Shown: piece after piece, positions 20,906 through 34,519 of the stretch | Layout: each line of letters opens with the position of its first letter | How positions within the stretch are numbered: the stretch's first letter is position 1 | Position numbers and translations under genes: made by a program | NCBI GenBank assembly: GCA_949825025.1 | Contig: OX463782.1 | Coordinates: 3,049,501-3,113,500, forward strand | Reading direction: 5' to 3' | DNA length: 64,000 nt | Source: Siphlonurus alternatus | Taxonomy: Eukaryota; Arthropoda; Insecta; Ephemeroptera; Siphlonuridae | The notes under the pieces: model-generated | Databases searched by the model: none | Told to the model about the DNA's origin: nothing | Seen by the model: the letters and a program-made list of their open reading frames with translations, nothing else

Positions 20906-23900
20906 ATTATACGGCTATCATATTTTTTCTCTACATATTAACTTCAATAAATTCATTTTGTATTGAAAACAATTGCATATAATAATATAATATATAATAT
21001 AATATAATATAATATAATATAATATAATATAATATAATATAATATAATATAATATAATATAATATAATATAATATAATATAATATGATTATATTATATCA
21101 AATATAATTATACACTATATTATATTTTTTTTCTCATGCATGATGTATAAACATCCGTCCTTTCTCCTCACCTCATCTCTATATATTAATTATACCTCGA
21201 TCAATTGTCACCAGGATTCTCCTTCTATCATTATATCTACGATAATAATGATAGCAAAAACATTTTTCAAGAAATTATTACATCTTTATAAGTATAAACA
21301 TTGGACCTGTTGTTTAATTGATGTGTATTATGTGTATATAATAATCGATGAATACATGTTTTCTTTTCAGCTAAATCCCATTTGTATTCTTTTGGCGGTT
21401 AGGTGTAAGAATGGGCTTGCCTAAACCTCGCCGCAATAAAGCACATTTCTATTCTATTCTCCTTCAAAATACATAATATTATAAAATTTGGTAGCAATTT
21501 TGTTTTGAGCATATTGTATATTTAATTGTCATAATTAATAACCAAATTATTATCCTTTAAATCATCTTTCAAAATGCCACGATAATTAATAAGTAATAAT
21601 ATATACCAAAACTATATAGTATACACATAGTACATTATGAAAAATATTAAATCAGATATTTAGTGCTAATTAAGGACGAGGCATTAAATTCTATGAACTT
21701 AAACACGTGAACTAAAGTGCAAGTACTGCACGTCTATATAAAATTTACACTCTCAATCCTCAGGTGTACAACTGGCTGGTGACACAGAGCAGGTGGGCGT
21801 CTCAGATCCCCGACATGCAGCTACAAGTCCTTTGTCCTCATGGAGATTGGACCAGCGGAACTGTCGTCGCTTTGAGCATTGGACTGGTACGAATATAACA
21901 TATCCATTGTGTTGATACGTTGTTTGATGTAAAATTTCAAAATAAATTGAGTCATGTCATAATAGAGTATCGACCTCATAAAATTTTATTGCAGAAATGG
22001 ATAGAGGGTGCAAAGTTATATGCTACTCTGATTTTTTTAAAAAAAATTAGAGCCCGCGGGAACTATTTTTAAAAAGTTTTGCCGGGATCGGGTTTGAACT
22101 CACGCCCCTTTTAGGCCCTATCTTTTTAATAAGAGAGGCGTCAATAGGTGTCACTCCTCTCTGTTCTTAGATATTTTTTTTAATAGTTCCCGTACTCTAA
22201 AAAAATCTGGAAAAAATCAGAGTACATAATTTTTCACCCTTTAAAATCTTTATCCATTTCTGCAGTAAAAAAAAAAAAAAGTTTTTTATATTTTTTATAC
22301 TTGTGCATGTTAATTTCAGTTAGGGAATTATTTTTAAGTCCAAACTATAATATATATTACAGTGATTTATCAACATGCAGTTTGTGATGTCACCGCAATG
22401 CGAAACTTGTTAAAACTTATTGTTACAGTTCGATTGTTAGAAAGATAATAAAAAATATATATCCTGAAAAATTACATGTTAAGTGATACTTTTTTTTTTC
22501 CATCTGTGCAATAACGAAATCTGCTACCCCCAATCAATAAATGTAATCATTTAATAATTTAATAAACCCCACAAGAGCTTACAGCTCGTGGTGGGGTAAT
22601 GTGTAGGGATATATAAGGTAGGGAACGGATGGTGTGGCCACGGCCTGTTACGCGTCCTATATAGCATTTGCTGAGGTGAGACTGAGGGAACCGTGGAAAA
22701 CCTCAGTCAAGACGAACACCTCTACTTTTTTCTCAATGGACCAATTAATGCGATGTCCAAAGCCTTGGAAACCACACACTGCAATTAAGTGCATCACTCT
22801 GCACAGAGGGTGGAATGCGAGACGATCGAATTTACCTCAGGGGGGGAGGAACGTAATTTTTACTTGAAACAGTCACCCATCAAAGTACTAACCACACTCG
22901 ACGTTGCTTGACTCCGGTGATCTAACGAGAACTGGTCATTATAATTGCACTGCGCCAACGCTACATATTTTCCATTTTTTAATTGCCTTACAGTTAGGCA
23001 ACTCTTACTGCACCAAAACGGGGCGGGTTGCATAAATGTCAGGATACCCTGGAAATTGAAATGAAATGAAATGAAATGAAATGAAATAATCTTTATTTTT
23101 TAGCTTTCGCTATTTAAATTCATAATAGTTGGTTACATATTAATTAATTGATTTTACAATATCACATAAAAATTTGTGTCATAATTTTTTATGCCTACAG
23201 AACAAACCAATATATTAAAACAGAAATAGCAAAATACCAATTAACATATAAGATAGTTTTACAAATAATTACTTACACAATGAATATATAATTAACTGCT
23301 ATAGGGAAATCTTTCCTTCACATATATAATACATAGCTTTTAAACATTTTTTTATTATGACATATTTTTATATTATCTGGTAGTTCATTGAACAATTTTT
23401 TCCCACAGTTATAAATTGATCCATCTGATCTTTGTTTATTGACAAATTACCGAATGGATTGTAATGCTACCACATATTATGTCGTGGACTATTTCTGGGA
23501 CGTAAGAGGTTGAACGTGGCGCTGTGCATTGAACGATCCTCGTTAGATCACCGAAGTCAAGCAACGTCAAGCGCAGTTAGTACTTGTATATAGATGGGTG
23601 ACCGTTTCAAGTAAAAATTACGTTGCTCGATCATCCCTCTTGGGGTAAATTCGGGTCGCTTTCCACCCAGTGCACTTGTATGTGGTTCCCCATGCAGGCT
23701 TTGGACGTTACTTTGGTCCATTGCTAAAAATTAGAGGTACTGGGACGCGTAACAGACCATGGCAACCATCCTTTCTCCGAAAAAAAAAAAAAAATCCTCG
23801 TTCAAAAGAAAATCTTTTGAAAAACTAAACTAATTGATAATAAATATTTGTTCTATTTTTCAGGCTATAAATAAAGTATTTGGAGTGGTATACACACTCG

Positions 23901-25626
23901 AAGAGAGCGGAGAGAAATTAAAAGAAGCTCTGACGAAAACAAAATTGATACCAGAGAACTTTTCCCACTTCTCCGGCGTAATTCAGAGACACTTTTCTCC
24001 GACGGTCACTGCCCTGAACGAACGAGGGCTCAATGTGATGGACTTAGCCCCCTGTCACTTACATCACATGTCAGCGGAGGATGCTACAAAAATTCCTATT
24101 CCCGAGTAAGAAATATAAAATACATTCACTGCATGCGTTTACATGACGGTGTTTAATGCGTATTCGTTGACGACGGATAATGTTATTCTTATGAGGCGTC
24201 GTCAACGAATATGCATTAAACACCGTCATGTAAACGTAGTGAATTGTCTATTTTTATAACGTTATACACTATATTGGAAGTTTCTTAATTATTTTTCTTA
24301 TTAGAAACCATAATTTAATCTATATAAGAATTTCAAATTATCATTTCTAATAAGAATTTTGAAAAGGCTTATAATAAGATCTAAATATTAAATGAAGCCT
24401 AAAAATGTGAAATTTAATTGTTTTATATGTGGCTCTTACTAAGAAAAAACTGGAAATTTGTGGGTAACTGGACACTTTTGTGAATGGGATATCCTTTTTC
24501 ACGTTACCCATTGAGTTGTTGTACTGTGTTTTCTTTTGTACTGATGCTCAATAAACAACTATTATTATTATTATTAAATATAAATATTACGCAGAAAGAA
24601 AATAATCGTAGAATGTATTTTTGTAAAAAAACAAAAAAAGCTTTAATTTCTTATTCTAATAAAAATCGAGAGAATATTCTTTATTGATACAAATTAACAA
24701 CAAATGGAATTGTAATTTTAGGGGGGGGGGGGGCACCTAGTCTTATTTAAGTATACCTTAATTATATCCATGTAGTTTTAAATTTAATTTCAATAGAGTA
24801 TCGACCTCAATTTTTTTTAATTGCAGAAATGGATAGAGCTTGCAAAGTTATGTTCCCTGATTTTTTTCAGATTTTTTAGAGCCCGGGAACTATTTTTAAA
24901 AAATGATTGAAAGTTCTTTTTGTGACGTCACGAAACGCCGCTCCTTTTGAAAGTAAAAGATAGGACTTGCCGCCGCGTGACGTCACAAAAAGCACTTTTA
25001 ATATATTTTTTTTTAAAAATGGTTCCCGGGCTCAAAAAAATCTGAAAAAAATCAGGGTAGCATAACTTTGCACGCTCTATCCATTTCTGCAATAAAAAAT
25101 TTCGAGTTCGATACTCCATTTGATTTGATTATTATGGAACCAATCTAAAAGTAATATGATGTTCTTTTTAAAAATTTAAGGATGGATAAATTTCCCCATC
25201 AACCGTCACTAATTACAAAAATGTTTTTCCACCAGGTGTCCGAAGGGTGTCACCGTGAGAAAACTGGACGCCAGCCACCTTGACGTGCTCTGCGACAACT
25301 GGCCTCACTACAACCCTGAGTACCGGCCCGTGCTGCGTCACATATTAGACAAAAACCCGAGCACCGGCGTCTTTGTGGACGGAGAGTTAGCGGCCATGGT
25401 CGTCCAGGCCGAGTATGGAGGAATTGGAATTTTGCAGACTTTACCGAACTTTAGAAGAAGAGGACTTGCGTCAATTGCCCTCGCACACCAGACAAGAAAG
25501 TTAGGACAGGCAGGAGTCAGTCCGCACTTTCACGTCATTGTAAATAATCTGGGTGCCATGAAATTGTTTAGTAAAACAGGATTTAAAATTGTTGATAAAT
25601 CGAATTGGGTTTTAATTGAGGAATAA
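19878..25626 (+). CDS. Glycine N-acyltransferase-like protein, tandem copy A
   Basis: GLYAT-family enzymes transfer acyl groups from acyl-CoA to glycine or related amines. Exons 19878-19967, 21764-21886, 23864-24105 and 25236-25626 splice in frame to 281 aa, close to the family's usual 280-300. The N-terminal GLYAT domain covers exons 1-3, with PHGDWTSGTVVALSIGL at the end of exon 2. The C-terminal GNAT/FR47-like domain covers exon 4: LDASHLDVLCDNWPHY, then FVDGELAAMVVQAEYGG, then the acyl-CoA-binding LPNFRRRGLASIALAHQ. Ends WVLIEE. Intron 2 holds a MITE, two 5S-derived SINEs and a LINE end; intron 3 holds a hairpin and a MITE. Substrate unknown; closest in architecture to GLYATL3-type proteins. 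Confidence 0.9.
20838..20900. repeat. (AT)n microsatellite
   Basis: An uninterrupted AT run of about 60 bases in intron 1 of acyltransferase copy A. Confidence 0.95.
20985..21085. repeat. (AATAT)n microsatellite
   Basis: About twenty tandem AATAT units. The same pentamer array recurs at 44926-45015. Confidence 0.95.
21395..21462 (+). mobile_element. Probable non-LTR retrotransposon tail
   Basis: TTGCCTAAACCTCGCCGCAA, then TAAAGCACA and tandem TTCTA units, resemble the AATAAAG-plus-short-tandem-repeat termini of LINEs. No coding part is attached. Confidence 0.35.
21965..22275. mobile_element. MITE, AAATGGATAGAGGGTGCAAA family
   Basis: AGAGTATCGACCTCATAAAA, then TTGCAGAAATGGATAGAGGG, mirrored by ATCTTTATCCATTTCTGCAG. 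It lies in intron 2 of the first acyltransferase gene. Confidence 0.65.
22569..22965 (-). mobile_element. 5S rRNA-derived SINE, copy A
   Basis: On the minus strand the head reads GATCACCGGAGTCAAGCAAC, then GTGTGGTTAGTACTTTGATG and GGTGACTG. These correspond to the internal control region of 5S rRNA (box A, intermediate element, box C). The body includes GGACGCGTAACAGGCCGTGG and ends near GAGCTGTAAGCTCTTGTGG. It lies in intron 2 of acyltransferase A, in antisense orientation. Confidence 0.8.
23058..23470 (-). mobile_element. LINE 3' end, minus strand
   Basis: On the minus strand a reverse-transcriptase C-terminal peptide is readable (SDGSIYNCGKKLFNELPDNI, then FKSYV). A 3' UTR follows, ending AATAAAGATTATTTCATTTC with (ATTTC)n repeats (23058-23086 as GAAAT). 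5'-truncated, as usual for LINEs. Confidence 0.65.
23512..23776 (+). mobile_element. 5S rRNA-derived SINE, copy B
   Basis: Plus-strand head TTAGATCACCGAAGTCAAGC, then GTTAGTACTTG and GATGGGTGACCG, is clearly 5S-like. The body ends GGGACGCGTAACAGACCATG ... CCTTTCTCCG followed by an A-run. Opposite orientation to copy A 550 bases away. The tail is shorter than in copy A. Confidence 0.8.
24124..24240. repeat. Near-perfect short hairpin
   Basis: GTTTACATGACGGTGTTTAA ... TATTCGTTGACGAC is mirrored by GTCGTCAACGAATA ... TAAACACCGTCATGTAAAC around about 20 bases. It lies 20 bases after the exon 3 donor of acyltransferase A. Confidence 0.65.
24796..25120. mobile_element. MITE, AAATGGATAGAGGGTGCAAA family
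   Basis: AGAGTATCGACCTCAATTTT mirrored by TTCGAGTTCGATACTCC. The arms pair through AGCCCGGGAACTATTTTTAA. The centre holds a GTGACGTCAC-bordered palindrome. It lies in intron 3 of the first acyltransferase gene. Confidence 0.65.
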
Positions 25627-25779
25627 ACTTTTGTGTATTTATTATGATTCTTTAATTTAAACTATTATATACTCATGTATGTAATAAGAGTTTTATTAGC
25701 AATATAACGCCATTAATTATAGTATACGCGTGTATTGTATATATTAAGCATAATTTATATAAAATTTTGTATTTATTGT

Positions 25780-25885
25780 TTTTTGTGTCAGTCTTTGTTT
25801 TTTATTTGTTATTTTATCTTGACGTAATCCAAGTTTGTCATTGTACAACCAAAATGATTGAATAAAGATTTGAATTTGAATATAT
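25780..25885 (+). mobile_element. Possible LINE tail or gene A 3' UTR end
   Basis: GATTGAATAAAGATTTGAAT followed by TTGAATATAT resembles a LINE terminus with a short tandem tail. It could equally be the natural polyadenylation region of acyltransferase A. Confidence 0.3.
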
Positions 25886-26627
25886 ATACATATATTTATA
25901 ATATATGTATATTTAATTTATAATTAAATTCTATTCAAGTCTATAATTTTGTAATTTTTTTAGTGGTACGTGTTATACACTCTGTTTCTAAAAATGTAAG
26001 GAAAATAAATTTTCGTATAATTAAAATTCCCTCTTTGTATTTTTAATAAATTAAGCTATCGTAAATTTAGTAAATTATTATACACTTATATATATTATCA
26101 TGATCGATATTTACTGTATATACAGTATAGTTTTATTTAGAAAAGTATATTCATTCTGCGCTAATTCAGTAATTCTTACGAGAAATAATATATTAATTTA
26201 TAATTTTTAGATTTTTTAGTTTAAAAACAATATAATCTAAATTAAACTTAATTCTGTTGAAACATTGATGTTGAAACCACTGGAATTAAAGAGAGAGCTG
26301 CAAATATTTGCAACTTTTTTTAGCTCGTAATAAAGTATATGTTATAAAAAACTTTATCAGGTGCCACGATGATAAAAAAATAAAATAAATATATAAAATT
26401 CTTATCTAGATTTTTTTTAAGCTATCATACACAAAATATATACACAGTTTTATTTTCTAAATAATGTGCTAGTTTCAGCTGAAAAGTTTTAATTGCAGGT
26501 TTGGTTCTGCGTAGTTTTGTTCTAAATTTTAGCGAAAGCTGATTACAATTTTCATTTTTTTTTATTTTGTTAATTAAAGAGTACGTGTGTCGGGACTGTC
26601 AGGCAAGATTAAAAAAAACTATTAAGA

Positions 26628-28739
<2,112 letters not shown>

Positions 28740-28851
28740 TTAAAAATATTTTTATACACCTGTTTTTTTTACAAAATGTTAAAATGTTTAATTATTTTTT
28801 ATCCTGAATAGATGCGTAGCATCGGTAGCATCAAAGTTTTCTACTCGCAAT

Positions 28852-29238
28852 AGACAATAATGGTTGCATTTTTTTATTTCATATTTAGAAAATATACCTA
28901 AAATTATGCTTTTCTGAATTTTATCGGATTTTTTGGAGTGCGGGAACTAATTTTAAAAAAAATATTTAAAATACCTGAATTTGGGTGGTAAACCTGATGG
29001 GACAACCGTGACGTCATTTGTCGTGCTGTGATTGGCTGTTGATGATGTCACGGCTGCTGTGATTGGCTGTCGATGACGTCACGGTTGTCCCATCAGGTGT
29101 ACCACCCAAATTCAGACATTTTAAATATTTTTTTAAAATTAGTTCCCGCACTCCAAAAAATCTGAAAAATTTCAGAAAAGCTTAATTTAATGTATATTTT
29201 CTAATTATGAAATAAAAAAATGCAACTATTATTGTCTA
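28852..29238. mobile_element. Palindromic MITE carrying CRE and CCAAT boxes, nested
   Basis: Same family as 9146-9532, but the central CRE/CCAAT segment is inverted relative to the arms. The copy is itself flanked by inverted outer arms (GTTTTCTACTCGCAAT at about 28837 and ATTGCGAGTAGAAGACTTTG at about 29258). It therefore seems to have inserted into an older palindromic element spanning about 28813-29286. It lies just downstream of the second acyltransferase gene. Confidence 0.65.
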
Positions 29239-29379
29239 TGGTTGTAACAAACCATTAATTGCGAGTAGAAGACTTTGGGTAGCATCATTATATATAATCA
29301 AGATATAATAAGATAAAATGTGAAAGAGATTCGAGTTAGCAGGGAGAAAGAGGTATAAGACAACCTGCATTATAATATT

Positions 29380-29545
29380 TTGTTTCCTCTGCTTGAGCAC
29401 AAGCTCAAATTATAGAGGCCAGCCAAATTTATGCAATATGTTCTATGTAACTTTCTTAATTAAGCTGGAGTATGCTTAAGTTAAGCTTAAGCTGGAGTTG
29501 TCTGTTCTGCTCAATAAAAACTATATTATTATTATTATTATGTAA
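29380..29545 (+). mobile_element. Possible LINE 3' UTR with (ATT)n tail
   Basis: CTGTTCTGCTCAATAAAAAC then TATATTATTATTATTA. A similar GATGCTCAATAAACAACTAT with an ATT tail is at 24543-24577. Confidence 0.4.
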
Positions 29546-30428
29546 AAATAATGATGAAAAATAAAAAAATATTCTGCATGTATAATTAACGAACTCTGCA
29601 AGTAGAATTAAAAGCGCTTATACCTTTCAGCACTTCAGCCGATAGAGTATATCGAAAACCCCTAATTTTTTTTTATCTATTTTTATTTTTTACCATTTTT
29701 TAAATTTAAAAGAAAATAAGAAATTAATTTTGCTTACACTCGTCATTATATATATCTACACAATCTTGAATTAATTGGGTATTATCATAATTATATAGGA
29801 AAAAATAAACACGATTTGTAACTCACAATTTAATTAATTATATATTTAAAAATATTAATTCCATGCACACAATGTTTTATTTCAACTTTTTGTAATGAGT
29901 GCAATTTTATTTACAGCGCGCGTGTACGCGCGTGTATGTTAATTTTTAAACTATTTTGAACTGCAAGGAATAAAAGTTACGAAATATTTGGTCATAAATT
30001 TATATATATTTTTACCGTGTTGGTAAAATATAAAATATAGACTATATATAGAGCATTGATCTTTGTTTAGATATATTACATAACTTTACCATGTATGTTT
30101 GACAAATAAAAATTCTTATCAATTAACTTTTTTATGGCCTCTCAAGGCTGTTCACATGCAGTATATATATTCAACCATGTGTGTTTTTTTAGTTGCAGCC
30201 AGCTGTATAATACGTGTGTCGCAGAGTACGTGTCGTTTAAAAACTGTCTACATTATAAGTATCAATTTTATTTTTATCATTGTCAATGCAATGTATTGCT
30301 AAAAAAGCATTAACAATAATATGTCAACAATAAGTACGTCATCATAATTATATAAAAAATAATAAACAAAGTAAAAAAAAAAGTTTCTCTGAATTTGAAC
30401 TTATTTCGAATCTTTTAATTTGCGAGTC

Positions 30429-33400
30429 ATGGCAGATGATATTTTGCAACCCATTTCAAGTGAGAATTTTCCAAAACTGCTCGAAGTGCTACATAAAAAT
30501 GATAAGCCACACAGTTCAGGGGTGAGTTTATAATTAAACAAAATAAATTAAATATAATAAATATATTATGTTTAAATAATACACAGTTAAAAAGAAAGGG
30601 ATTGTACTCTATACAGAGTAACATTCAAATAACTATAAAACTGAAATGTATATTATATATAATTATATATTATTTACATATATTATACTGTACCTACATA
30701 TTAATTATATAAATATATATTTAGGTATATATTGAAGACAATTAATAAGCAATTTAAATTATTAGAACTTGTGGTATGGAGTTTCCAAATAATTAAAATT
30801 ATTCACATGATGCTTATAATAATTAATGTTCAATTAATTGTTTTTTTGTGACATTTAATATGCATTTTATTTTAAAAAAATACAAGCATTTTTTAATTTT
30901 TTTTAAGGGTAATTAAGGAAACACGCCCAATGTTAAAAAAAAAATTCCCACACATGAAAATTATGAAACACATATGCCTCAAAATGTTCTCCTTTACATC
31001 CCCTATCAGTATAGCTAAAATATCAGGTATACAAATTCGATCTAGTTTTGGAGTCATTAAATTTTTTAAATTGGCTGCATGATTTAACAGAGAAAAATGG
31101 AGAACTTCCATGTTAAATTAGTCAACAACTTTTAAAAATTAATACCTAAAAAAACTAGATCGAATTTGTATGTACGTATATACCTGATATTTTAGCTACT
31201 GATAAGGTATGTAGAGGAGAAAATTTTAAGGTAATTTTTATGTTTCATAATTTTCATGTGTGGGAATTTTTTTAACATTGGGCGTGTTACTTTAATTACC
31301 CTTAAGGAAGAGGAATAAAAAAGGTCTCCAATTTAAATAATAGGTACATTGCAGTATATATGATACAATATAATAATATAATTGTATATAAAAGTTAGAA
31401 GCTTAATTATATATATAATTTAACAATTATAACATATTATTTTGTCTATATTACAATTATAATTATATATAATTAAGCTTCTAACTTCTAAATCTAAGCA
31501 TCACCTGCCTTTTAACAATCCTCAGGTGTACAACTTTCTGGTGACACAGAGCAGGTGGGCGTCTCAGATCCCCGACATGCAGCTACAAGTCCTTTGTCCT
31601 CATGGAGACTGGACCAGCGGGACTGTCGTCGCTTTGAGCATTGGACTGGTAAATTATATATGTCTCAATTAACTTATTTGGATGCATTTTTAATATACTG
31701 CATGCATATTGAGCTTTCAATTATTTCAGATTAAACACAATTAATGCATGAATAAATCATAATTGTGCAGCATTTTATTTATTTTTTATTTTTTTATAAG
31801 GCAATACACCCATAAGAGCTTACAGCTCTCGCGGCGGGGTAATGGGTAGGGATTAAGGTAGGGAAAGGATGGTGGCCACGGCCTGTTACGCGTCCCAGCA
31901 TTTGCTGAGGTGAGACTGAGGGAACCGTGGAAAACCTTAGTCGCGCGTCAGAACGGACACCTCTACTTTTTATCAATGGACCAAAGTGATGTCAAAAGCC
32001 TATATAGAGAACAACTGTATTGGGTGAAAATAAGCAAGACGAATTTACCCCAGGGAGGGAGCAAATTTCAAATACAAAAATTGTCTAAAATAGTAAACAA
32101 AAAAATAATAGAGTTGAAAATGTATTATCTTCAAGATGTATTTTTTTCCCTATGCAAAACTTCACCATTAACAGTGAAATATGCTTTAATTTTTGTTTTG
32201 TATGTTTTTTTCACACATATATACAATTATTTATTTTATACATATTTTTTTGAGACTGAGATTCAATTAAATTAAGAAATAAAATTATACATTAATTGGA
32301 TGTCTTATTTCATTATTTAAAATTTAACAGGCTCTGGATGACAATATATTTGGTGCCATCTACACGCTAGAAGAGAGCGGAGAGAAGTTGAAAGAAGCTT
32401 TGATAAAAACGCGACGGATACCTTGGGATAAATTCTCACATTTCACTGGAGTTCTCCAGAAGCACTACGACGTTGCAGCCACTGCTCTGAGCACCATGGG
32501 GTTAACAGTGAGGACCCTCATCCCCCATCACATGCACTTTATGACTGCTGAGGATACAGAGCAAATAACGATACCTGAGTAAGCCAAAACAACCACAAGC
32601 TCTTTAAAAAATTAGTCAGCATATTTAAATGATCAAATAAAGTGGAATAAATGGTAAATAAAGCACCATGCACTTAGGACACCATGCACAAATATTGTTT
32701 GGGGAATTATTACATAATCTATGGAGGTGCAAAATTGAAACAAATAAAACCTTCATTAGGATTGCTTTACTGTATTGTATTGACAATGATAGTTATTTTA
32801 CTATCTTTTTCTATTTTTATTATGTATATATATTTATTATTACTTTGTTAATATAGCATATTATTTTTCTTTTTTGCTATATTATTTTATTCTATTATAT
32901 TAATGTTGACGATGTAGTTTATTATCTGATAATTATTGGTGGTTGATCATATATTAATTATGCATGGGTTTTATACCTTTTTCATACCACCGTTTGGGTT
33001 ATGTATTCATATTTTTTTTTTATGTATTTATTTATTTTTGCTCTTAAGTCATTTCTTTTTTTTTTTCTTTTTTTTTTTTTTTTCATGTCTTTCCCCCCAT
33101 TCTTTTGTATTACTTAACCCAATAAACAAATATTATTGTTATTATTATTACTGAATGCTCACCATAATTGCATATTTTATAATTTTATTTTTAAAGACAC
33201 ATGTCTTTTAAAGTAAAGTGCGCGCTAGAAAAAAAAGTTGAGTTAGTATTTTCTAAAAATAGTTCAAGTCGTCCTCCATTTCAAACCAAAATTAAAAAAA
33301 TTCTATCTCAAATAGGTTTGCCAGAAAAAAATTCCAAAGTCAGAGTGAACGCGTCGCTTAACATGGGGCCTTACCTGACAAAAACCCTCGAATATCTCGA

Positions 33401-34519
33401 AAAAATACACCGTTAGGTGGTATGAAAAAAAATATAATGATGTTCTATGACCCAAGCTTTAACTAAAAACCGATTAAAAAAAATTTCTCTCAAATCCATT
33501 TTTCCGTAAAAAATCAAGAAAATCTACCATGTTAATTCCCATAAGATTTTTTATTATTTTTTTACGGAAAAATGGATTCGAGCGAAAATTTTTTTTTTTT
33601 GTTTTTGGTTAAAGCTTGGGTCATAGAACATCACTATATTTTTTTCATACCACCTAACGGTGTATTTTTTCGAGATATTCGAGGGTCTTTGTCAGGTAAG
33701 GCCCCATGTTAAGCGACGCGTTCACTCTGACTTTGGAATTTTCTTCTGGCAAACCTATTTGAGATATAATTTTTTGAATTTTGGTTTGATATGGAGGACG
33801 ACTTGAACTATTTTTAGAAAATACTAACTCAACTTTTTTTTCTAGCGCGCACTTTACTTTAATTGGAGCTGCAGTGCTGCTAAATCAGGCAGAGATATTG
33901 TTTAAGCTCTCATAAATGGGTGCAGGAAAAGAAAGTTTTTATATCATCAGGGAATGAGACAACTTTCTGGTTGAGAAACAATTTATGAAAGCTAAACACT
34001 TTTTCATTCGGTGTCTGAAAGGATACAATTTGTAAAATAATATGAACACTCACCCATGTTGTTAAAACTTGAAGAAAGTTGTTATTTTTTATTGCAGAAT
34101 AATCTTGAGTTTCACTGTCAAATTCTAGGTGTCCGGAGGGTGTCCACGTGGGCAGTCTGGACGCCAGCCATCTTGACGTGTTGTGTGACAACTGGCCACA
34201 CTACAACCCTGAGTACCGACCTGTGGTGTTTAACATGATAGACAAGAACCCGAGCACCGGCGTCTTTGTGGACGGCCAACTGGCAGCCATGGTGTGCCAG
34301 TCTGAGTACGGCGGAGTTGGTCTTCTACAGACCGTGCCGAACTTCAGGAGGAGAGGACTTGCCTCTATAGCCCTGGCACACCAGGTGAGAAAGATGGGAC
34401 AGGCAGGAATCAATCTGATCTTCCATGTTTTAGTGGATAATAGTCATGCTTTGGATTTGTTTAAAAATATGGGGTTTAAAATTATTGAACGTACACAATG
34501 GTTAATGCTGACAAGATAA
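30429..34519 (+). CDS. Glycine N-acyltransferase-like protein, tandem copy C
   Basis: Exons 30429-30521, 31526-31648, 32331-32578 and 34129-34519 join in frame to 284 aa. Start MADDILQPISSENFPKLL. Exon 2 encodes VYNFLVTQSRWASQIPDMQ (Phe where A and B have Trp). The GNAT domain includes VPNFRRRGLASIALAHQ. Intron 1 contains a palindromic MITE (30904-31312), intron 2 a 5S-SINE body, and intron 3 a LINE 3' UTR and a 647-base TTAA-flanked palindrome. Intact, so presumably functional. Divergence from A and B suggests distinct substrates, but this cannot be read from the sequence. Confidence 0.9.
30904..31312. mobile_element. Palindromic MITE (AAGGGTAATTAA ends)
   Basis: TAAGGGTAATTAAGGAAACA and TACTTTAATTACCCTTA are the inverted ends. 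The arms pair through AACACGCCCAATGTT / AACATTGGGCGTGTT and ACAAATTCGATCTAGTTTT / its complement. About 410 bases, in intron 1 of acyltransferase C. Confidence 0.65.
31800..32052 (-). mobile_element. 5S-derived SINE body, copy C (head missing)
   Basis: AAGAGCTTACAGCTCTCGCG, GGCCTGTTACGCGTCCCAGC and CTCTACTTTTTATCAATGGA match copy A on the same strand. The 5S-like head is missing beyond about 32052. It lies in intron 2 of acyltransferase C, the same intron and orientation as copy A. Confidence 0.7.
32660..33151 (+). mobile_element. LINE 3' UTR, same family as 46260-46625
   Basis: The end AACCCAATAAACAAATATTA plus (TTA)n, and the preceding GCATGGGTTTTATACC ... ACCGTTTGGGTTATGTATT, parallel the tail at 46510-46620. 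No coding remnant is readable. Confidence 0.45.
33212..33858. mobile_element. 647-base palindromic MITE flanked by TTAA
   Basis: Termini AGTAAAGTGCGCGCTAGAAA and TTTCTAGCGCGCACTTTACT are perfect inverted repeats, with TTAA directly outside each end. The arms are nearly complementary for about 300 bases around a short centre near 33530. A second copy is at 42746-43396. TTAA target sites are used by piggyBac and Kolobok transposases. Confidence 0.75.

Noticed and set aside
23512..23640. A functional 5S rRNA gene
   Set aside because: Only the internal control region resembles 5S, the ends do not pair, and a non-5S body follows. It is a SINE head.
33201..33416. 71-aa plus-strand reading frame starting MSFKVKCALEKK
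   Set aside because: It lies in one arm of the TTAA-flanked palindromic MITE. The mirror arm and the second copy do not keep an open frame with protein-like conservation.
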